The notes below the pieces were generated by a model, which did not search any database, was not told where the DNA came from, and was given only the letters and a program-made list of their open reading frames with translations. The translations under genes were made by a program, and so were the position numbers. DNA of 42,577 bases from Suilimivivens sp963638365 (lineage in GTDB: Bacteria > Bacillota > Clostridia > Lachnospirales > Lachnospiraceae), in contig CAVHRK010000007.1 in assembly GCA_963638365.1 (NCBI GenBank), forward strand, positions 1-42,577, written 5' to 3'. Positions within the stretch are counted from its first letter, which is position 1; the number at the start of each line of letters is the position of its first letter. Below, piece after piece: positions 7,630 to 14,045 of this stretch.

Positions 7630-8721
7630 ATGAAAACTGTAAAACAAACAACGCTTGTAAAACAAATGTCAAACAGAACTATAGAGCGCATGAGTGGAAA
7701 TGCTATACGGAACAATACAATGGAATACTACTTTCTGAAATTGCTTGCTAACGGCATTGTAAAAAGCCGTATGCCTCAAGCTGAAATCAATCAATTACGA
7801 AATCGTATGAAACGCTTACAAGGCTGTAACAAATTTTGGCTAACAGAAACCTATGAGAAAAGTCACATAAAGGTACTACTTCATACCTATCTATGTAAAG
7901 ATAAATTTTGTAATAATTGCAGTCAGATGAAAAAAATCATACTGCAAAACCGCTTTCTTCCCCTTCTCCAACAATATCAAGATAATCTTTATCATATTGT
8001 CTTGACTGTCCCTGACTGTAATGGAGAAAATCTCAGGAATACTATTTGGAAAATGAATACCTGTTTCAAAACGCTGGTAACGTATCTGAATGGCAACAAA
8101 AAAGTGAAGGGACTCGACCTTTCATCATATGGCTTTCAAGGCTGCATCCGTTCCCTTGAAATCACATATAGAGAAGATTCTTATCACCCTCACTTTCATG
8201 TTGCCGCTGTTCTGGGAAACAATGTGGCAGCAGAAGAAAAGTATATTGTAAATGAGTTTTCAAGCCGTGGAAAACGGCATTTTTCTGATTTTGAAGCCCT
8301 CTTACAACGCTTATGGTGGCTTCTTATAAATCAGAAACGGCTCACATTTGATAATATAAATAATGAAGATTCTTCTTTAGGACGATACAGTTGTACTATT
8401 GATAAGTTCCAATCAGATGACTATCGGAATTTGTTTGGTTACATGACAAAAATGTACGGAGAAGATAACTCAGAAATGACCTATGATAATTTCAAGACTT
8501 TATACTATGCGACATACCGTGTTCGCCAAATACAGGGATATGGTGTTTTCTATAATGTCAAAGAAGCTAACTCTGAACATTACACCGAAGCTGATTATGA
8601 TGTGTTAGAGGATTACTTACTCTGTAAGGAAGAGCCCATAAGTGCCTATGAACCGTTAAGCCATTTTTCAGTCTCTAACGGATACAAGCTGGTAAAACAT
8701 CCCTTAAAAAATAGAGTTTAA
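7630..8721 (+). CDS. Rolling-circle replication initiator (HUH, Rep_1-like)
   Basis: This is probably a nicking-closing replication protein that starts rolling-circle copying of the excised element, and it may also serve in mobilization. The metal-binding HUH motif HPHFH is at H186-H190. The candidate catalytic tyrosine lies in FGYMTKM (Y271, with K274), the motif-3 arrangement of Rep_1 plasmid proteins. A cysteine cluster YLCKDKFCNNCS (C89, C94, C97) resembles the N-terminal zinc-like site of the family. At 363 aa it is a typical size. The start at 7630 has GGGAGG upstream. Codon usage is much more AT-rich than in the flanking lgt and ychF. A palindrome with iteron-like repeats follows the stop codon. 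Confidence 0.8.
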   Translation: MKTVKQTTLVKQMSNRTIERMSGNAIRNNTMEYYFLKLLANGIVKSRMPQAEINQLRNRMKRLQGCNKFWLTETYEKSHIKVLLHTYLCKDKFCNNCSQMKKIILQNRFLPLLQQYQDNLYHIVLTVPDCNGENLRNTIWKMNTCFKTLVTYLNGNKKVKGLDLSSYGFQGCIRSLEITYREDSYHPHFHVAAVLGNNVAAEEKYIVNEFSSRGKRHFSDFEALLQRLWWLLINQKRLTFDNINNEDSSLGRYSCTIDKFQSDDYRNLFGYMTKMYGEDNSEMTYDNFKTLYYATYRVRQIQGYGVFYNVKEANSEHYTEADYDVLEDYLLCKEEPISAYEPLSHFSVSNGYKLVKHPLKNRV

Positions 8722-8738
8722 ATTAAACGAATTTCATC

Positions 8739-8802
8739 ATTTTCCACGGAATTGTTAAACGATTACACATTTAAACCGTTTTAAACTTTTTCCGTGGAAA
8801 AT
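8739..8802. repeat. 13-bp inverted repeat after rep: candidate origin or terminator
   Basis: ATTTTCCACGGAA (8739-8751) and TTCCGTGGAAAAT (8790-8802) form a perfect inverted repeat around a 38-nt loop containing several TTAAAC-like repeats, followed by GATTTTTT. It could be a rho-independent terminator of rep, or a Rep recognition/nick hairpin (double-strand origin). The long loop with repeats favours the second reading somewhat. Confidence 0.5.
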
Positions 8803-8889
8803 TGATTTTTTACATACCGCTGAATATATTTTCTGTTTAAAATGATTTTCAGACTCATGAGGCAATATATGGCTGTAATCAGCCATATC

Positions 8890-9282
8890 CTAATTATGAA
8901 AATTGGTTCCCTCTGCTGGGCTTTCGTCAAGATAGCGAAACATCAAATTTACCATATTGATTGCCAGCATTTTCTCTCTTTGTGACCTACCATCCATTAG
9001 CTGACTCCAAAGCCTGTACTCGTCATCCTCCTTTGGTGTAATACAATCTGAAAGCAAGTAGTCTATGGTTACTCCAAGCCGTTTGGCAACAATAATCAGA
9101 TTGTCCAATGTAAGACTTCGGTCTCCACGTTCTACCTGTCCAATATATGCCATCGACAAATTAACATCTTCTGCTAATTTTTCTTGTGTTAAATTCAAAC
9201 GTAAACGTTCCTCTCTGATTCGCTTTCCTATATTCTGGCTAAATGGTTCTTCCTTTGTATAGACTTTCTTTTTCTGTATCAT
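8890..9282 (-). CDS. XRE-family HTH regulator, 130 aa
   Basis: This is a small DNA-binding regulator with a Cro/cI-type helix-turn-helix at about residues 17-76 (IGKRIREERLRLNLTQEKLAE then AYIGQVERG) and a short C-terminal helix-rich part. It is transcribed divergently from the Nmad3 gene across a 151-bp gap, so it probably controls that gene and itself. A small regulator next to a DNA-modification gene recalls the controller proteins of restriction-modification systems, but that is inference. The start is placed at the ATG at 9282, which has AAAGGAGAG seven bases upstream; a longer frame to 9351 has no ribosome site. Confidence 0.85.
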   Translation of the reverse strand: MIQKKKVYTKEEPFSQNIGKRIREERLRLNLTQEKLAEDVNLSMAYIGQVERGDRSLTLDNLIIVAKRLGVTIDYLLSDCITPKEDDEYRLWSQLMDGRSQREKMLAINMVNLMFRYLDESPAEGTNFHN

Positions 9283-9377
9283 CAAACAACTCTCCTTTGC
9301 TATCCGTATGTTAAAATGATACAAATAGCAAAGATTATATTTAATCCGCACATGGCATTATTTGTATATGCTATTAG

Positions 9378-9406
9378 TTGTTTTTATGTGTGCGATATGC
9401 TAAGAT
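9378..9406 (+). promoter_or_regulatory. Promoter of the Nmad3 gene
   Basis: TTGTTT (9378-9383) and TAAGAT (9401-9406) are separated by 17 bp, 27 bp before the ATG at 9434. The sequences TAGCA (about 9328) and TATGCTA (9367 and 9395) recur across this divergent gap and are candidate operator half-sites for the neighbouring XRE regulator. Confidence 0.5.
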
Positions 9407-9433
9407 TGTGACAAGTCCTTATGGAGGTGTCAC

Positions 9434-11164
9434 ATGAAAGTTATATTGAGCAGAAAGGGGATGGATAGCGAAGCTGGAGGCATACCAAGTCCAATACTTC
9501 CAGGCGGTACATTGTTATCTCTTCCTATTCCAGATAATACGAGTGGACAGAAATATAGTGAATTGTATTATAACGGTCAGAGCTTGCAAGAAATTATCCG
9601 CCAATTAAAACCACGTTTTAATTTTTCAAAGAATCCTACCTGTCATCTTGACCCTGATATATATAATACAATTACAAACAAGCCGACTGCATGGAAACCA
9701 GCCTTTGGGCAATGGGATATACCTGCTGCCCATTTAGACAAATTAGGTGTAGATATCGGAGATATCTTCCTGTTTTACGGTATGTTTCAGCAAACCAAGC
9801 TACAGGCAAACGGCACATTAGCTTTTGTTAAAGGCTCACCCATTCGTCATATCATCTATGGATATATGCGTGTTGGAGATATCTTAAGAGATGAACAGAA
9901 AATCACGGATTTCTATCCGTGGCATCCTCATAGCAATAATACAAGTCATGCCAACAACCGTTTATATTTGCCTGCGGAATATGGCACTTTCCGATATACC
10001 GAAACCCTTGTCCTTACTCAGAGTGGGCAGAGCAATCGTAGCTTATGGCAATTACCGCCGTTCTTTGCCCAAAAAGGCATTTCTATCTCTTGGCAAGGAA
10101 ATAACCACCCTGTTCTGAAAAACGGATTTTCGCTGTTAAATTCTTCAGCCAGAGGGCAGGAATTTATCATTACTGCTGATACCGAAAAGCAAGAAGATAA
10201 CTTGCACAAATGGGTGGAAAATATGATACAAATTGGCAAAGAACAAACAGGAGGATACCAAATGGAACAGCTTGTTACTGAGATTTGCAATGCAGACCTA
10301 AAGAAGGATGTTTTCAAGAATGCTCAATTTATCTTCTTTGCTGAAAGCGGTGCTATGGGAGAGTCTGGAAAAGTCCTGATTGTCACTTCTGGCGGAAGTA
10401 TCTTTCATTGCAATTATTGCTATGGGGATATCCGTTTAACCAGACTATTCCGCTCCATTCCTGTTCTAAAAGAATGTGATTTTAGTACTTTGGGAGAAAA
10501 TGCAAAAATTCCAAATGGATGGAACTATGAATATCTGGGTGCTGGGAATCATCTGCTCATCAGAAATGATGCTTTTGAGGATTTCAAAGAAAAGACAAAA
10601 GATGTGGAATATCCAGAGGATATGTATATGCTCTGGTTCAATGCCGCATGGGATATCATCCAACAACACAATATGGGAAAACTTCCTATCGAAACAAAGA
10701 CTCCAGCCGAATTAGCTCTTTTGTGTGATTCGGCAGAACATTCTGCTAAAGCTCTAAGCGAAGAAGAACGTATAAGAGACGATTTAGCGCATGGCTATGA
10801 CCCTTTTGAAGATGAACGTGTTATTATTACAGCGGAACTTGTCCATGGCAATAATATACCAGATGGTACTATCAGAACAAATGAAGGATGTTTCTCTGAT
10901 TACCGTAGTTATATGTCAGAATTATGGTATTGGGAACATATAACTAATGTAACATACTATTTTCCTGTAGATGATCCGTTAACAGGTCACATACCAAATG
11001 ATAATAAGTTCATTGAAAATTACCTTATCTCTCAAGGAAAATTATCTGAAAATGAGGAACATCATATGGAAACAATGATTCTCAACCGTAACGGCATTGA
11101 CATTTATTCTGTCACTATTACAATAGCCTGCGAAGATGATGAATATTGCGAAGCTCGTCCTTAA
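9434..11164 (+). CDS. Nmad3-domain putative DNA-modification protein fused to an unknown domain, 576 aa
   Basis: Residues 1 to about 270 match my knowledge of the Nmad3 family (nucleotide modification associated domain 3). They include SRKGMDSEAGGIPSPILP at 6-23, TCHLDPD at 69-75, a WKPAFGQ and AHLDKLGV stretch, and the core GDIFLFYGMF (109-118) with HIIYGYMRVGDIL. Nmad3 was predicted from gene neighbourhoods to act in DNA base hypermodification; no reaction is proven. Residues 277-576 form a second part I cannot identify. It has no membrane segment and contains motifs such as FFAESGAMGESGK and GWNYEYLGAGNH. AGGAGG stands seven bases before the in-frame ATG at 10262, so the second part may also be made alone. 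The ATG at 9434 follows GGAGG. This is the element's main cargo. Confidence 0.8.
   Translation: MKVILSRKGMDSEAGGIPSPILPGGTLLSLPIPDNTSGQKYSELYYNGQSLQEIIRQLKPRFNFSKNPTCHLDPDIYNTITNKPTAWKPAFGQWDIPAAHLDKLGVDIGDIFLFYGMFQQTKLQANGTLAFVKGSPIRHIIYGYMRVGDILRDEQKITDFYPWHPHSNNTSHANNRLYLPAEYGTFRYTETLVLTQSGQSNRSLWQLPPFFAQKGISISWQGNNHPVLKNGFSLLNSSARGQEFIITADTEKQEDNLHKWVENMIQIGKEQTGGYQMEQLVTEICNADLKKDVFKNAQFIFFAESGAMGESGKVLIVTSGGSIFHCNYCYGDIRLTRLFRSIPVLKECDFSTLGENAKIPNGWNYEYLGAGNHLLIRNDAFEDFKEKTKDVEYPEDMYMLWFNAAWDIIQQHNMGKLPIETKTPAELALLCDSAEHSAKALSEEERIRDDLAHGYDPFEDERVIITAELVHGNNIPDGTIRTNEGCFSDYRSYMSELWYWEHITNVTYYFPVDDPLTGHIPNDNKFIENYLISQGKLSENEEHHMETMILNRNGIDIYSVTITIACEDDEYCEARP
10249..10264 (+). promoter_or_regulatory. 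Internal Shine-Dalgarno and in-frame start inside the Nmad3 gene
   Basis: AGGAGG (10249-10254) stands seven bases before the in-frame ATG at 10262-10264, exactly at the junction of the Nmad3 domain and the unknown C-terminal part. Initiation here would give a separate 300-aa protein ending at 11164. Confidence 0.55.
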
Positions 11165-11173
11165 CGGGTGAAA

Positions 11174-11209
11174 AGAACAGCCCTACTCTTTTTTGAGCAG
11201 GGCTGTTCT
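11174..11209. terminator. Bidirectional terminator between convergent genes
   Basis: The strong hairpin AGAACAGCCCT...AGGGCTGTTCT, extended by CTC/GAG around a TTTTTT loop, lies between the Nmad3 gene stop and the convergent small gene. Modest T/A tracts on both sides allow it to serve both strands. Confidence 0.7.
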
Positions 11210-11233
11210 CTTACATGGGAAAATTTATATTGA

Positions 11234-11674
11234 TTATAACCAATTCAGCATGGAATTGGAATAACCTACGCTGTCCTTAGCGATACAAAAATACTTCTTT
11301 TTCTTAATACCACCCATACTACGAATTGTATGTAATGGTTTGCGAGAATAAATGGTGCATGAACAAGTAACTTTGGCTTTATATAGCAGTTCATAAAACA
11401 ATGATTTATCAAATAGGTCACGCACGCTACCACCTTCTTTTTTCCAATAACTTTCAAAGTGTGTATAGATAAAATCACTGTCCAGTATAAAATTTCCACC
11501 CTCAACGCATCCTATTTGTACCCAATCCACATCTGTTAAATCATACATTAAAAAATCATCAAATCCATGCTTGTCAGCATAATTGTATATACATCTACAC
11601 CGCTGAACCGTTTCAACTATAAATTTCTTAAATCCCTTAATTACATTTTCAGATAACTGCTCTTTTTTACGCAT
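11234..11674 (-). CDS. Hypothetical protein of the element, 146 aa
   Basis: No family is recognised. The protein is soluble and basic, with CxC pairs early (RCRC) and late (TCSC), a central segment LTDVDWVQIG and a Lys-rich GGIKKKKYF near the C-terminus. The start at 11674 is chosen because AGGAGGG lies eight bases upstream; the longer frame to 11746 lacks a ribosome site. Its ATG overlaps the last 8 nt of the upstream excisionase-like gene, so the two are probably translated as a coupled pair. It may take part in excision, transfer or element maintenance, but nothing in the sequence shows which. Confidence 0.65.
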   Translation of the reverse strand: MRKKEQLSENVIKGFKKFIVETVQRCRCIYNYADKHGFDDFLMYDLTDVDWVQIGCVEGGNFILDSDFIYTHFESYWKKEGGSVRDLFDKSLFYELLYKAKVTCSCTIYSRKPLHTIRSMGGIKKKKYFCIAKDSVGYSNSMLNWL

Positions 11675-11891
11675 ACCGAATAGCCCTCCTTTTAATTTTT
11701 CGCTCATCTTTCGTAAGCCATGCGATAAACGCTTCTTTAGTAACAAGCATTCGTTTGTTCACAAAAAGTGTAGGGAATTGTTCTGAATTCATCAGCTCAT
11801 AGGTTTTTCCTTTTGATAATCCCAGTATTTTCTGAACATCTTTTGCACTGAGTACCAGTGGCACTTCATCCCAATTACGGTATTCTTCCAT
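11667..11891 (-). CDS. Excisionase-like helix-turn-helix protein, 74 aa
   Basis: This is a small MerR/excisionase-type winged HTH: LSAKDVQKILGLSKGKTYELMNS at about residues 14-36, followed by a wing containing FVNKRMLVTKEAFIAWL. Proteins of this size and fold next to a tyrosine integrase usually act as recombination directionality factors. The gene is minus strand, while the integrase module is plus strand, with a shared regulatory gap between. The ATG at 11891 has AAGGAG upstream. A pure transcription-factor role is possible. Confidence 0.75.
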   Translation of the reverse strand: MEEYRNWDEVPLVLSAKDVQKILGLSKGKTYELMNSEQFPTLFVNKRMLVTKEAFIAWLTKDERKIKRRAIRYA

Positions 11892-11959
11892 CAATTAGCT
11901 CTCCTTCCAAAAGTCAACTCGTTATATTATGCCCTCTTTTGTCCTATTTTCAGTTTCTG

Positions 11960-11996
11960 TTGACAATTTAACATAAAAGAGTTATGATGTCAATAA
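11960..11996 (+). promoter_or_regulatory. Promoter and operator of the regulator-integrase module
   Basis: A consensus -35 TTGACA (11960-11965) and -10 TATGAT (11983-11988) are spaced by 17 bp. TTGACA is mirrored by TGTCAA just past the -10, at about 11988-11993. This gives an inverted repeat spanning the promoter that could be an autoregulatory operator. Confidence 0.65.
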
Positions 11997-12092
11997 CAAT
12001 TTTTCCCGTTTGAGGGATAATGTATTTTATCTCTTTACTTTTCGACGAAATAGAGAAATAATAATTGTATCACAGAAAGGAGTACAAACATT

Positions 12093-12773
12093 ATGGAAAA
12101 AGTCTCTAAAGAAGCTTTAGCAAATATAGTAGGAACAAGATTAAAGGAACTTCGTAAAGCTAAGACAGACTTAGGTCAGAAAGATGTTGCTGATGACATC
12201 GGCATTACCAAACAAGCTTTAAGTAATTATGAAAGTGGAAGAAATCTTCCAGACCATGCTGTGCTAGTCTCACTTGCTAAATACTATTCCTGCACAACTG
12301 ATTATTTATACGGATTAACTGATAAAACAACTCAAAAAGTTACAAATTATTCTGAGCGAGAATGTGTTAATTCAATGTTTCATGCTATGGAAACTGTCTC
12401 GGAAGATGAAGCTGATTTTATCGTCTCCACAACGGCAGATGTTCTTAAAGAATTATCCATCAGCAAAAAGAATCCACAAAGACGGAGATTTATTGAGCTT
12501 TGGGGTGAATGGAATATAATTTTTGCAGAATATATAGAATACATCACCTTGGCCTCAAGACGTTTATCAAAATCTGACATAACTCCAGAAGATATAGCAA
12601 AAGAGTCTGCTCTTTTTTATAGCAAACGTGAAATAACCGAAATTGCAGAATCCATCCAACAGATAGGTTTCTCCGCCATATTGAACTTTTCTTCCATTTC
12701 CAAAAAGAAACTACGTGTCAGGAAAAACTTTAGGAAAGGCTTAAATAATTCAAATTTTGAAAGGGAGTGCTAA
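12093..12773 (+). CDS. XRE-family HTH regulator, 226 aa
   Basis: This regulator has an N-terminal Cro/cI-type HTH (about residues 14-75: GTRLKELRKAKTDLGQKDVA and KQALSNYESGRNLP) and a long helix-rich C-terminal part with no recognisable sensor motif. It lies 4 nt upstream of the integrase and shares its promoter, so it probably sets the balance between integration and excision. AGAAAGGAG precedes the ATG. There is no metallopeptidase domain like that of ImmA or the CI-type LexA fusions. Confidence 0.82.
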   Translation: MEKVSKEALANIVGTRLKELRKAKTDLGQKDVADDIGITKQALSNYESGRNLPDHAVLVSLAKYYSCTTDYLYGLTDKTTQKVTNYSERECVNSMFHAMETVSEDEADFIVSTTADVLKELSISKKNPQRRRFIELWGEWNIIFAEYIEYITLASRRLSKSDITPEDIAKESALFYSKREITEIAESIQQIGFSAILNFSSISKKKLRVRKNFRKGLNNSNFEREC

Positions 12774-12777
12774 TTTT

Positions 12778-13962
12778 ATGGCAAAAAAGCGAGGACAGAA
12801 TGAAGGTTCTATACGCAAGAGAAAAGACGGCACATGGGAAGCCCGTGTAACCGTTTATATTGATGCCAATGGTAAGCAGGTTCGCAAGTCTCTTTACGGC
12901 AAAACCAAAAAAGAAGCTTTCGAGAAAATGACTGACTTACAGAATAATTTGCAAAAAGGAATCATCACAAATCCTACAGAAATGACCGTTAAAGAATGGA
13001 TGGACGTATATATGCGAACATACAAAAAGCCGCACGTCCGTCCTGCCACCTACAATAATTATTCCGTAAAAGTAAACAACCATATAAATCCTGCTATCGG
13101 TCATTATAAAATCAAGAGTTTAAGACAAGATATCGTTCAGAGATTCGTTAATGGGCTTTCTGAAAAAGGGCTAGCACCATCAACCGTAATAGACATATAT
13201 AAATTACTTCACAATGCTCTGGAAACAGCCATTGATGACGGCTTAATTGCACGAAATGTTGCTAACAGAGTAAAATTACCCAAAACATCAAAGCCCAAAA
13301 TAAATGTACTTTCTGCTGAACAGGAAAAAGCGTTTATTGAACAGGCTAGCAAAACTTATATGGGAATCATGTATATTTTTGATCTCCATACAGGAATGCG
13401 TCTGGGAGAATTGCTTGGTCTTAAATGGAGCGATATTGATTTTGAACATGATGAGCTTCATGTAAAAAGAACTCTCTATAAAGCAAAAGACCCAGACGAA
13501 ACAAGCTCTCACTGGTATCTGGATTTTGGAGACCCAAAAACAGAGGCAGGAAAAAGAACCATTCCTCTTTATGATAGCACCATGGAAATACTTGCTAAGG
13601 TATATGACCAGCAGGAAACAAATAAACAAAAGGCTGGAGCTGCTTACGATGACAATGACCTTGTATTCTGTACTCAGCTTGGGAAACCATTAGAGCCAAA
13701 TAATATGCGCCGTACTTTCTATTCTATTTGTGAAAAAATCGGAGCAAAAGGTCTTCATCCTCACTGTTTAAGACACACTTATGCTACACGAGGTGCTGAG
13801 AAAAATGTGGACATGAGAGCTTTGCAGGCTGTTCTTGGACATGCGAATATTCGTGAAACGATAGATACCTATACTCATCCTTCAAATGACTTCAAAAGAC
13901 GTGAACTAATGAAGCTGGAAAATACACAAAAAGATACAATGGAAATTCTCGGTAGGGGTTAG
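12778..13962 (+). CDS. int: Tyrosine integrase, 394 aa
   Basis: This site-specific recombinase should integrate and excise the element. An AP2-like arm-binding N-terminus (GSIRKRKDGTWEARV), a SAM-like core-binding domain (about 65-165) and the catalytic domain are in the Tn916/phage order. The catalytic residues are all visible: R208 (TGMRLGE), H329 and R332 (HCLRH), H355 (LGHAN) and Y365 (DTYTH). AAAGGGAG precedes the ATG at 12778. The last codons and the stop lie within the tandem GGTAGGGGTTA repeats, so the gene end overlaps the presumed right arm sites. Confidence 0.95.
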   Translation: MAKKRGQNEGSIRKRKDGTWEARVTVYIDANGKQVRKSLYGKTKKEAFEKMTDLQNNLQKGIITNPTEMTVKEWMDVYMRTYKKPHVRPATYNNYSVKVNNHINPAIGHYKIKSLRQDIVQRFVNGLSEKGLAPSTVIDIYKLLHNALETAIDDGLIARNVANRVKLPKTSKPKINVLSAEQEKAFIEQASKTYMGIMYIFDLHTGMRLGELLGLKWSDIDFEHDELHVKRTLYKAKDPDETSSHWYLDFGDPKTEAGKRTIPLYDSTMEILAKVYDQQETNKQKAGAAYDDNDLVFCTQLGKPLEPNNMRRTFYSICEKIGAKGLHPHCLRHTYATRGAEKNVDMRALQAVLGHANIRETIDTYTHPSNDFKRRELMKLENTQKDTMEILGRG

Positions 13963-13972
13963 GTAGGGGTTA
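13951..13972 (+). repeat. Tandem GGTAGGGGTTA repeat, candidate integrase arm sites (right)
   Basis: Two perfect 11-bp copies in tandem cover the stop codon of the integrase. The TAGGGGT core matches the repeats at 7519-7538 at the opposite end, in the same orientation. Confidence 0.5.
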
Positions 13973-13976
13973 AATA

Positions 13977-14010
13977 CCAAAAGGAGCTACCGCTATAATA
14001 CGGTAACTCC
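13977..14010 (-). terminator. ychF terminator
   Basis: The stem GGAG-C-TACCG / CGGTA-A-CTCC (13983-14010) is followed on the minus strand by TTTTGGTATTT, 36 bp past the ychF stop. If the right att repeat is correct, this hairpin belongs to the element and now ends ychF transcription. Confidence 0.65.
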
Positions 14011-14024
14011 CATAATTTCCAAGA
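14011..14024 (+). repeat. Candidate right attachment site
   Basis: CATAATTTCCAAGA repeats the left copy at 7493-7506 with one mismatch. It lies between the integrase and the 3' end of ychF. Confidence 0.4.
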
Positions 14025-14045
14025 TTTCAATGTGGAGAAGAAACA

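Larger units (their letters stand above)
7493..14024. mobile_element. Rep/Int integrated element carrying an Nmad3 gene (~6.5 kb)
   Basis: A block of visibly AT-rich genes lies between lgt and ychF, which belong to the chromosomal background. It has a tyrosine integrase at one end, an excisionase-like HTH, two XRE regulators, a rolling-circle Rep at the other end, and a cargo gene. A near-identical 14-bp direct repeat (CATAAATTCCAAGA at 7493-7506, CATAATTTCCAAGA at 14011-14024) brackets it and is the best att candidate. TAGGGG repeats lie just inside both ends. There is no FtsK, VirB4 or other conjugation gene, so it is at most mobilizable. The exact ends are inferred. Confidence 0.72.
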
